From NCBI RefSeq assembly GCF_029846635.1, contig NZ_JARVTG010000001.1:1084501-1148500 (forward strand): a DNA stretch of 64,000 bases, written 5' to 3'. Within the stretch, counting starts at the first letter, position 1. Every line of letters begins with the position of its first letter. Origin of the DNA: Pokkaliibacter sp. MBI-7. GTDB lineage: Bacteria > Pseudomonadota > Gammaproteobacteria > Pseudomonadales > Balneatricaceae. The notes under the pieces were generated by a model. It was not told the origin of the DNA. It saw only the letters and a list, made by a program, of their open reading frames with translations, and did no database searches. Positions 53,318 to 61,348 of the stretch are shown here, piece by piece. The position numbers were made by a program, and so were the translations under genes.

Positions 53318-54121
53318 TCAGGCAGTAACCAATACCAGCAACAACACCGTTCCAAGTAACAGGCGATAACAGGTAAGAGGCCAGAAGCTGAACTGCTTTA
53401 ACAACGTCAGCAACAGATGGAAGGCCAGCAATGCAGCGATGAAGCTACTACCAAACAGTAACAGTGTTTCTGTCCAGTAGATGGGTACAGCCTCTCCCAG
53501 CATCGCCTGAGAGGCAGCAGCAACCATCGCGAGATGTATCGGCAGCGACAGCAGAATTGCCAGTCTGGCAGCAGCTACGCGCTCATAACCTATTACCAGC
53601 AGCGCGGTTATAACGACACCGGTAAAAGAGGCTCCCGGCAGGAGTCCCAGAACCTGTGCAGCCATCAGGAGCAGCAACTCTGCCCAGCTTAGCGAAATAG
53701 CCAGACGACAATAGTGACGCGAAGAGTCAGCCCACTGCAGTAGCATGGCAAAGATCAGGGTCGCAGTCACAATCAGCAACGGATGACCAATCGACATCAA
53801 CCATTCACGCAGCTGCCAGTAACCCAGCAGAGCAGGTATAGCCGACAGCAATAATCCCCAGCTCAGCCAGCCTTGCGGGCTATGCTGCCCTTTCACGGAC
53901 TGCCACCAACCGCTGGTCAGATGCAGGAAGTCTCGCCAGCCATAGCATAGTATGGCCAGTACTATGCCACTCTGGATAGCTATATCAGTCACCAGCGATG
54001 GCAAAGGCCATCCCAGCAACTGCAGTGGCAACATGCCATGAGAGCTGGAGGCGACAGGCAGGATGGCTGTGGCCCCCTGCACCAGGGCCACCAGCAATTG
54101 CTGCCAGAGACTCATCAACAT
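53318..54121 (-). CDS. UppP/BacA-like protein lacking catalytic residues
   Basis: A 267-residue, very hydrophobic protein with the fold signature of undecaprenyl-pyrophosphate phosphatase: ALVQGATAILPVASSSHGML matches the E(G/Q)xTEFLPVSSSGH motif and LGLLPGASFTGVVITALL matches PGxSRSG. Key residues are missing: the glutamate equivalent to E. coli E21 is A19 and the arginine equivalent to R174 is F166; H28 (E. coli H30) remains and position 15 is Gln. In known UppP proteins both missing residues are needed for phosphatase activity. It may bind lipid carriers or do something different. It is just downstream of tsaB on the same strand. Confidence 0.8.
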   Translation of the reverse strand: MLMSLWQQLLVALVQGATAILPVASSSHGMLPLQLLGWPLPSLVTDIAIQSGIVLAILCYGWRDFLHLTSGWWQSVKGQHSPQGWLSWGLLLSAIPALLGYWQLREWLMSIGHPLLIVTATLIFAMLLQWADSSRHYCRLAISLSWAELLLLMAAQVLGLLPGASFTGVVITALLVIGYERVAAARLAILLSLPIHLAMVAAASQAMLGEAVPIYWTETLLLFGSSFIAALLAFHLLLTLLKQFSFWPLTCYRLLLGTVLLLVLVTA

Positions 54122-54171
54122 GACAGCACAATCACCTTTGCAGAAGGGGGCACAGAACTCACGGACATGGC

Positions 54172-54843
54172 TTATCCTGCGGCCTTATGAGTAACCTGAT
54201 CCCGGATATAGACCGGCAACGCCTCTTCCGCCCTGATAACAACACCCGCCGCCAGCAACGGCATTGCCAGCCGGGCTATGTCCTGCGCATGAGGAAATAC
54301 CTCAACATGATGGGAATGTGTTTGAGCAGCTCCCGAGAAGCGTAATGCATAGCGCCAGCCACTTCCCCATCCCAACCATTCACCGGACGGAGACACGACT
54401 TTCTCAGGTGGCAAGACCTGCTCGTCGCCCTGTAAAACGGCCAGCCCTTGCTCTATGCGATACGCCGACCAGTAGACTTCATCCATGCGGGCATCCAGAC
54501 TGGCCAGAATGGCCTGCTGGCCCGTTTCCCGCCACGCACCCTGCGCCATCGCAGCCAGAGTGGAAACAGGGTACAGCGGACGATCCACCGCATAAGCAAG
54601 ACCCTGCGCGACTCCGGCAGCAATGCGGATCCCCGTAAACGCCCCCGGGCCGCGACCGTATGCCAGCGCATCCAGCTGCACCAGCGATACCCCCGCCTGC
54701 GCCAGCAGAGCCTCAATCATCGGTAACAGGCGCTGCGCATGAAGACGTGGGATGACCTGGAAGTCCTCGATGACCTGCTCCCCAGTCAACAGTGCGACAG
54801 AGCAGGCCTCAGTGGTTGCATCCAGGGCAAGAATATATGACAT
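54172..54843 (-). CDS. tsaB: tRNA threonylcarbamoyladenosine biosynthesis protein TsaB
   Basis: TsaB partners TsaD and TsaE in making t6A at position 37 of ANN-decoding tRNAs. The 223-residue protein has ILALDATTEACSVALL at the N-terminus, the LPMIEALLAQAGVSLVQLDALAYGRGPGAFTGIRIA block and GVAQGLAYAVDRPLYPVSTLAAMAQGA, the standard TsaB pattern. Length is normal. Confidence 0.95.
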   Translation of the reverse strand: MSYILALDATTEACSVALLTGEQVIEDFQVIPRLHAQRLLPMIEALLAQAGVSLVQLDALAYGRGPGAFTGIRIAAGVAQGLAYAVDRPLYPVSTLAAMAQGAWRETGQQAILASLDARMDEVYWSAYRIEQGLAVLQGDEQVLPPEKVVSPSGEWLGWGSGWRYALRFSGAAQTHSHHVEVFPHAQDIARLAMPLLAAGVVIRAEEALPVYIRDQVTHKAAG

Positions 54844-54906
54844 GACTTCACTCTCAATTCCGGAAGCCGCATTTTAACGCATCGACTCCCGAAACCAACC
54901 ACGAGC

Positions 54907-56325
54907 TCAGGTCAAAATATTCACCTGCTGGTAGCTTCCTTCAATCTTCAGCTGAAAACTCATACTGCTGTACTGGCTCTCTGCCATCGAGCGCCGATGC
55001 TGCAACTGCTCGGCTGCAGAAGGGTCACCTTGCTGATAGTCCTTCTCTTCGCGGGCTTTTTCGCGTCGTTCACGCATCGCATCCAGCATTTCCTTGATCA
55101 GTTTGGTAAAGCGACTGACCGGATCATTGCTATCCTCATCCGTCTTTTTCGGTTGATGCAACTTGTTCAGCGAAGCCATTGCCTGGTTGTACAGCTCAGC
55201 CATGGACTTGAGCCAGGAATGAACCTCAGGGCTGAAATTCCCCTGATTGGCTGGCGTCGTCTGGTCAACAGAAGCCAGCTCTTCATCCTGCTGCTGCGCC
55301 TGCTGAATGGCCAGATCGACCTGAAACAATCCACCTACTTCACCATTCTCCTTGAGGTAGAGACCACTGCGACTGAGCTGCCCCAGTGGATTGTTGTCTT
55401 TGTCACGAAGAGCAAAAGGCGTATCGACACTCCCCAGATACATGGCACCAATGCCCGCCTTCTTGAGACTGAGCAGCTGATCCTTGCCGGAGCTGTCCTT
55501 CTGCCAGACGAGTAACTGGTCGAAGATCGGATCAGACTCATCAATCCAGCCATTATGATCGGCATCGTACCTGGCAAGATCGGCAAAACCATTCCCGGAA
55601 CGGCTACCAAACAGCTCTGTGCCATCATTTATCCGACCATCACCATTACGATCCAGCGCCAGAAAGCCAACGCCAGCGTTGGGTAAGGCCAGCTGATCAC
55701 GCTGACCATCGGCATCCAGATCGAACTTGAAACGCATTTCACTGAGTGATGGGGGGACGCCATTGAGGCTGATCATCAGCGGGTCTGTCAGCTGAAACGT
55801 TCCCTGCTGCACTCTGGCACCTTCATAGGTGAAACTGCGGCTCATCTCCAGCTGCAGATTAAAGGAAATGGAAGCACCGGCTGCCGTGGTAACAGAACCT
55901 GCGGCCGCAAAGGACATAGACTCTTCCTGATGCAGGTAGGTGTATTCCTTGACTGCTGCAACCGCACCTGATTGCGCCGTGTCAGCAGACGGCGTCGCGG
56001 TGACCTTACTGGCTTCACTGCTGTTCCAGGTCGATGCCTTGACAACCTTGGTCTGCATTGACTGGCCAAACACACCACTGATCAGCTCGGTGGCAAACGC
56101 CTCCTGCTCATCAGCACTGGGGTCTTCCGCATCATTCTCCAGGGCGTTAGGGGAAAGCTGTACCTGAGTGGCGGTGGACATGGCCGCCGTATTCGAACCA
56201 TTGGTCTGATTTGCCTCTTCTGACACCACCGAAGCAGAGAGCGCGCTGCTGGCGCGCAACAGTGTCTGCTGTTCGTTGGCATCGTGAATGGCGCCCATAC
56301 CAACAAGTGACTGCTGTATTTGCAT
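54907..56325 (-). CDS. EF-hand-type calcium-binding protein, unknown role
   Basis: A 472-residue protein with no signal peptide or membrane helix. A Ser/Ala/Thr-rich N-terminal half precedes a segment with several D-x-D/N-x-D-G loops: FDLDADGQRDQ, LDRNGDGRINDGTELFG and YDADHNGWIDESD, then a beta-rich segment (RDKDNNPLGQLSRSGLYLKENGE) and a Lys/Glu-rich C-terminus. This arrangement occurs in many gammaproteobacteria as proteins of unknown function. GGAGG before the ATG at 56325 fixes the start. Confidence 0.82.
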   Translation of the reverse strand: MQIQQSLVGMGAIHDANEQQTLLRASSALSASVVSEEANQTNGSNTAAMSTATQVQLSPNALENDAEDPSADEQEAFATELISGVFGQSMQTKVVKASTWNSSEASKVTATPSADTAQSGAVAAVKEYTYLHQEESMSFAAAGSVTTAAGASISFNLQLEMSRSFTYEGARVQQGTFQLTDPLMISLNGVPPSLSEMRFKFDLDADGQRDQLALPNAGVGFLALDRNGDGRINDGTELFGSRSGNGFADLARYDADHNGWIDESDPIFDQLLVWQKDSSGKDQLLSLKKAGIGAMYLGSVDTPFALRDKDNNPLGQLSRSGLYLKENGEVGGLFQVDLAIQQAQQQDEELASVDQTTPANQGNFSPEVHSWLKSMAELYNQAMASLNKLHQPKKTDEDSNDPVSRFTKLIKEMLDAMRERREKAREEKDYQQGDPSAAEQLQHRRSMAESQYSSMSFQLKIEGSYQQVNILT

Positions 56326-56523
56326 GGCTACCTCCGGGATCAACATTTAGGAGAGATCACCAGAGACCTATCGGCACAGAATGGCCAAACTTTTTCACAA
56401 TTCAGACGAAATTTTTACAGAATGCATACACACAAAATGAACAAAACTTGTACACACCCAAGCTCACCCGCTGATGTGTAACACCTCCTGTCTGTCTCGT
56501 AACGTAAGATAGCCTTATAAAGC

Positions 56524-56549
56524 ACAAAAGGAGCCGAAGCTCCTTTTGT
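56524..56549 (-). terminator. adk terminator
   Basis: ACAAAAGGAGC (56524-56534) pairs with GCTCCTTTTGT (56539-56549). On the minus strand the loop is TTCG and the stem runs into TTTTGTGCTTT. Confidence 0.88.
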
Positions 56550-56591
56550 CATAGTCTTGCTGTTACCGTCATAGCGGTAAAAGTGCGGGTA

Positions 56592-57245
56592 TCAGCCCAG
56601 TGCTGCAAATACCTTGTCACGGATATCATCAACACTGCCAACACCGGCAATATAGTTGTACTTGGGAGCAGTAGCAGGATCACTCTCCGCCAGCGCCTTG
56701 TAGAAGTCCACCAGTGGAGCGGTCTGGGTGTGGTACACCTGCAAACGCTTGCGTACGGTTTCTTCCTTGTCATCTTCACGCTGGATCAGTTCATCACCCG
56801 TCAGATCATCTTTACCCTCAGCCTTGGGAGGATTGTAGAGGGTGTGATAAACACGGCCAGAGGCTTCGTGAATGCGGCGACCGCTCATGCGTTTAACGAT
56901 CTCTTCGTCATCCACGTCGATCTGGACAATATGATCCAGTTTCACACCGGCTTCTTTCAGTGCTTCCGCCTGAGGGATTGTGCGGGGGAAACCATCAAAC
57001 AGGAACCCCTTGGCACAATCAGCCTGAGCAATACGCTCTTTGACCAGTGCGATGATCAGATCATCAGAAACCAAGCCGCCGCTGGCCATCACTTCCTTGG
57101 CCTGCAGCCCCAGGGGAGTACCGGCTTTGACTGCAGCGCGCAGCATGTCACCAGTGGAGATCTGGGGGATATCATAACGCTCAGTAATGTAACGAGCCTG
57201 AGTGCCCTTGCCAGCACCGGGTGCTCCCAAAAGAATGATACGCAT
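56592..57245 (-). CDS. adk: Adenylate kinase
   Basis: Adk interconverts ATP plus AMP with two ADP. The 217-residue protein begins MRIILLGAPGAGKGTQARY with the P-loop at residues 7-15, followed by ISTGDMLRAAVKAGTPLG (AMP site), FLFDGFPRTIPQAEAL and the LID domain GRRIHEASGRVYHTLYNPPK. The frame runs upstream to 57338, but the conserved start is at 57245. Confidence 0.97.
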   Translation of the reverse strand: MRIILLGAPGAGKGTQARYITERYDIPQISTGDMLRAAVKAGTPLGLQAKEVMASGGLVSDDLIIALVKERIAQADCAKGFLFDGFPRTIPQAEALKEAGVKLDHIVQIDVDDEEIVKRMSGRRIHEASGRVYHTLYNPPKAEGKDDLTGDELIQREDDKEETVRKRLQVYHTQTAPLVDFYKALAESDPATAPKYNYIAGVGSVDDIRDKVFAALG

Positions 57246-57535
57246 GTAGCATCTCTCCAAGTTGTTTTGTAATCCGTACAACCCACTGCACGTCACCATG
57301 CAACCAGGCGAGTCCCGGTCAATGTGTGTACAACACATCGTTCGCGGACGTGAATGGGCCAGACCTTAACGGGTCAGACCCATTTGTGCAATACGACAAA
57401 GGGCTTTAGCACTGAAACCACAACAAGCACTGTAAAAATGGCTAAATTGTGGTCGTTTTTCGTCGAAAAGGCCTGTCTTTTCAACTAGCTAGCAGCCGGA
57501 AGCAACACCGGGCAGGCATTCACAGGCAACGCCAA

Positions 57536-60181
57536 TCAACCCGTATTGCGCATGCCTGCAGCGATCCCCGTCATGGTAACCATCAGCGCCTGGTCGATCT
57601 GATTGGGCACCCCTTTTTCACCATACAGACGTACCCGACGCATCAGCTCCGCCTGCAATAAATGCAATGGGTCGATATAGGGGTTGCGCACACCGATAGA
57701 ATGCTTGATCACCGGGTTCTGAACCAATAACTCATCACGGCCACGGATGCGTTTGTACAGAGCAATCATGTCGCGCAGTCGGGTGCGCAGCTCCGCTCCC
57801 AGAGGCTGCAGGTCTGCACCGACCAAGCGCTGATCGTACCAGGCCGCCGTATTGGTATCGGTTTTGGCCATGACCATCTCCAGCATGTCCAGATAGGCAG
57901 AGAAGAAACGCCATTCCGTTGCCATATCACGCAGCTCATCCAGACGCTGCTGCGCTTCAATCCGTGCCAGGGCCTGATCACTTCCCAACCAGGTCGGCAA
58001 CATCAGGCGCATCTGCGTCCAGGCAAAGATCCACGGAATCGCTCGTAAACTTTCCACACCACCATCGACTTTACGCTTCGCCGGACGGCTGCCCAATGGC
58101 AGCTTGGCCAGCTCCTGCTCGGGCGTGGCTGCACGGAAATAAGGCACAAACTGTGGGTTATCCCGCACCATGGTGCGGTACTCACGGCAGGACACCGCCG
58201 TCATATCATCCATGAGCTTGCGCCATGCCATTTTGGGCGCTGGGGCTGGCGTCAGGGTGGCCTCCAGTACTGCACCGGTGTACAGCTCAAGGTTGCGCAC
58301 AGCGATTTCAGGAATGCCGAACTTGAAGCGAATCATCTCCCCCTGCTCGGTCACCCGAATACTGCCGTTAACCGACCCGGGCGGCTGTGACAGGATGGCT
58401 GTATGGCTGGGGCCACCGCCCCGGCCTACGGTACCGCCACGACCATGGAACAGTGTCAGATGAACACCACGCTCACTGCACAGTGCGGTCAGCGCTTCCT
58501 GCGCCTTGAACTGCCCCCAGGTCGCCGCCAGATGGCCAGCATCCTTGGCGGAGTCCGAGTAGCCGATCATCACCATCTGCTGCCCCTGGGTATAAGCCTT
58601 ATACCAGGGCATATCGAGCAGCTGCTGCATGCATGACTGGGCGTTATCAAGGTCATCCAGCGTTTCAAACAGCGGCGCCACTGGAATGTTCCAGCCCATG
58701 CCCGCCTCTTTCAGCAACAGAATGACCGCCAGTACATCAGACGGCACACTGGCCATGGAGATAACATAAGCGGACAGCGCCGATGCGGGAGTCTGCGCAG
58801 CTGTACGACAGGTTGCCAGAACCTCCTGCACCTCCTCGGAGGGGGTCCAGTCACGGGGGAAGAGCGGACGTCGATCTTTCAGCTCGCGCAGCAGAAAGGC
58901 CTGCTTCTGCGGCTCTGACCATTCCGCATAGTTACCCCAGCCGTAGTAAGCCACCAGCTCCTCGAACACCTGTGCATGGCGCTCCGAGTTCTGGCGGATA
59001 TCCAGACGCAGAAGATGAATACCGAAGACATAGGCCCGATGAATGATGTCGCGCAGCATGCCCTCGGCAATGATCTCCATACCGCATTCGCGCAGGCTGC
59101 GGTCACACTCCAGCAACGGCTGCAGCAGCTCATCGTTGTGTTTGAGGATGTCACTGTCATCTGCCGGACGACCGGCAAGTTCATCCCGTGCCCAGCGCTG
59201 CGTCGCTTCTATGCGACGGCTGAGTTGCCGCAGATAGGCACGATACGGCTCCTGCTCATCGTCCCCGACGGCTTGTCGCAGCGTTGCATTACAATCCCCC
59301 ATGGACAACTCTGCCCGCAGGTCAGAGATATCCTTACTGAACAGGTCTGCTGCCTGCCAGCGTGCCAGTAGCAGCACTTCACGAGTTACCGCCGAGGTGA
59401 CAAAGGGATTACCGTCTCTGTCGCCGCCCATCCAGGAAGCAAAACGGATAGGCGCTGCTGACAATGGCAGACGATGACCGGTCGCAATTTCCACCGATTC
59501 ATCCAGCTGACGCAGAAAGCGCGGCATGGCCTTCCACAGTGAGTTCTCAATGATGGCAAAACCCCACTTGGCTTCATCCACGGGGGTTGGACGGCGGGTA
59601 CGAATTTCATTGGTGTGCCAGGCCTGACTGATCAGTTCCTTAAGCCGGTCGACCAGCCGCTGACCATCCGCGGTATCATCACCCACGTTATCCAGCGCCC
59701 GCAGGCATTCTGCGATGCCGTCGTATTTCTGAATCAGGGTACGGCGTACCGCCTCAGTGGGATGTGCAGTCAGTACCAGCTCAATATCCAGACCCAGAAT
59801 CTGTTTGACGATATCGTCTTTGCTGATGCCATGGTTATGCAACCTGACCAGCTGTTGGGGCAATGTGTCATCGTCCATCAGCTGGTTGCTATCATGCTTA
59901 CGCCGCCGGACCCGATGAACTTCTTCAGCGATATTGGCCAGGTTCAAAAACTGATTGAACGAGCGGGTAACGGGCAGAATTTGCTCGTCACTGAGGGTGG
60001 TCAGCAGCTCTTCCAGACGGGCACGACTTTCGCTATCTCCCGCCCGTCCCTGTTTGGCCAGACGACGAATGGTTTCGATGGTATCAAGAATGGAGGTACC
60101 GAGGTGGTCCTCAATGGTCTTACCCAGGCTGTCGCCGAGCAGACGGACGTTATCCCGTAATGGTTGGTGCACATCGACCAT
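57536..60181 (-). CDS. ppc: Phosphoenolpyruvate carboxylase
   Basis: Ppc makes oxaloacetate from phosphoenolpyruvate and bicarbonate, refilling the TCA cycle. The 881-residue protein has both active-site signatures: VLTAHPTEAVRRTLIQK (catalytic His) and VMIGYSDSAKDAGHLAATW, plus the glycine-rich FHGRGGTVGRGGGPSHTAILSQPPG and the conserved C-terminal GMRNTG. Length matches E. coli (883). Monocistronic. Confidence 0.97.
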   Translation of the reverse strand: MVDVHQPLRDNVRLLGDSLGKTIEDHLGTSILDTIETIRRLAKQGRAGDSESRARLEELLTTLSDEQILPVTRSFNQFLNLANIAEEVHRVRRRKHDSNQLMDDDTLPQQLVRLHNHGISKDDIVKQILGLDIELVLTAHPTEAVRRTLIQKYDGIAECLRALDNVGDDTADGQRLVDRLKELISQAWHTNEIRTRRPTPVDEAKWGFAIIENSLWKAMPRFLRQLDESVEIATGHRLPLSAAPIRFASWMGGDRDGNPFVTSAVTREVLLLARWQAADLFSKDISDLRAELSMGDCNATLRQAVGDDEQEPYRAYLRQLSRRIEATQRWARDELAGRPADDSDILKHNDELLQPLLECDRSLRECGMEIIAEGMLRDIIHRAYVFGIHLLRLDIRQNSERHAQVFEELVAYYGWGNYAEWSEPQKQAFLLRELKDRRPLFPRDWTPSEEVQEVLATCRTAAQTPASALSAYVISMASVPSDVLAVILLLKEAGMGWNIPVAPLFETLDDLDNAQSCMQQLLDMPWYKAYTQGQQMVMIGYSDSAKDAGHLAATWGQFKAQEALTALCSERGVHLTLFHGRGGTVGRGGGPSHTAILSQPPGSVNGSIRVTEQGEMIRFKFGIPEIAVRNLELYTGAVLEATLTPAPAPKMAWRKLMDDMTAVSCREYRTMVRDNPQFVPYFRAATPEQELAKLPLGSRPAKRKVDGGVESLRAIPWIFAWTQMRLMLPTWLGSDQALARIEAQQRLDELRDMATEWRFFSAYLDMLEMVMAKTDTNTAAWYDQRLVGADLQPLGAELRTRLRDMIALYKRIRGRDELLVQNPVIKHSIGVRNPYIDPLHLLQAELMRRVRLYGEKGVPNQIDQALMVTMTGIAAGMRNTG

Positions 60182-60405
60182 AGACTATCTCCATGCGTTC
60201 ATGCATTGGTGAAAATGAAAACCGGTGTTCGGCCTGATGTTTTCATCTTTCTCCACTTCACTAAAAAGTGGCGCTGCATTGCGTCAAGTCCACTGAAATG
60301 GACTCACGGTCTGTCCCTGCGTTGATGTGGCGTATGTGCGCTGGTTGTTCGGGCGTGTTCACTGATCGTCAGCACGCCCTGATCATTGTTGTTATGTTCT
60401 ATTCC

Positions 60406-60426
60406 GAAGGGCTGCTACAGCCCTTC
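60406..60426. terminator. Hairpin containing the mazG stop codon
   Basis: GAAGGGCTG (60406-60414) pairs with CAGCCCTTC (60418-60426); the three-base loop is the mazG stop codon. No T-tract. Confidence 0.6.
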
Positions 60427-61245
60427 CTGCTTGGCCTGATCCCAGAGTTGATCCAACACCTCCAGTGAACTGCCCTGCATATTTATCTGTCCGGCTTCTG
60501 CCAGCTGCTCCACCCGGCGAAAGCGTCGCTCAAATTTATTGTTAGCGCGGCGTAATGCTTTGTCGGGATCAATTTTTAAATGACGTGCCAGATTGACGCA
60601 ACTGAACAGGACATCACCCAGTTCATCCTCCATGGCGTCCTGATCGCCGAGTGCCCGCGCTTCATCAATCTCATCCAGCTCTTCCAGCAGCTTCTGCCTG
60701 ACCGGCATCCACTCAAACCAGTCAAAGCCGACTGAGGCGGCACGCTTCTGCAGTTTATGTGCCCTGTTCAGCGCTGGTAATGCGTGGGGAACGTCATCCA
60801 GCACGGAAGAAGTATCGCCTTTTTCTGCTCGCTCTTCGGCTTTTATCTCTTCCCAGCGCTGTTTGATCTCAGCCTCTGGCAGCGGATCAGTTACCGCATC
60901 ACTGGCCAGTGTGCCATCAGGAAAAACATGAGGATGACGGCGCAACAACTTGGCGACCAGATTATCGATGATATCGTCCAGATCGAACCGTTGCTCTTCT
61001 GATGCCAGCTGTGCATAGAAGATTACCTGAAACAGCAGATCGCCCAGCTCATCCTTTAGTTGCATAAAGTCCTGCCGCTCAATGGCATCAGCCACTTCAT
61101 AAGCCTCTTCCAGTGTATGCGGCAAAATGCTGGCATAGGTTTGCTGACGATCCCACGGACAGCCGCCTTCGGGAGCACGCAGGCGCTGCATAAGCTGGCG
61201 CAGGTCATCAAGGTTATGGCGTGCAGATTGGGCAGAAGTGGTCAT
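60415..61245 (-). CDS. mazG: Nucleoside triphosphate pyrophosphohydrolase MazG
   Basis: MazG hydrolyses nucleoside triphosphates to monophosphates. The 276-residue protein has two MazG repeats, each with the metal-binding ExxE and ExxD residues: first LEEAYEVADAIERQDFMQLKDELGDLLFQVIFYAQLA, then LLEELDEIDEARALGDQDAMEDELGDVLFSCVNLAR. The frame reaches a GTG at 61257; the ATG at 61245 is my choice. relA lies 104 bases upstream on the same strand, as in E. coli, linking it to the stringent response. Confidence 0.95.
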   Translation of the reverse strand: MTTSAQSARHNLDDLRQLMQRLRAPEGGCPWDRQQTYASILPHTLEEAYEVADAIERQDFMQLKDELGDLLFQVIFYAQLASEEQRFDLDDIIDNLVAKLLRRHPHVFPDGTLASDAVTDPLPEAEIKQRWEEIKAEERAEKGDTSSVLDDVPHALPALNRAHKLQKRAASVGFDWFEWMPVRQKLLEELDEIDEARALGDQDAMEDELGDVLFSCVNLARHLKIDPDKALRRANNKFERRFRRVEQLAEAGQINMQGSSLEVLDQLWDQAKQEGL

Positions 61246-61348
61246 GACGTCACTCACTTAATACAGGTCCATCACTTAGAACAGGGAGGAACGCCACCTC
61301 CAGCGGAAGCAGCGTCAATCAGGCAGCGGAAGAGATATGCGCTACAGA

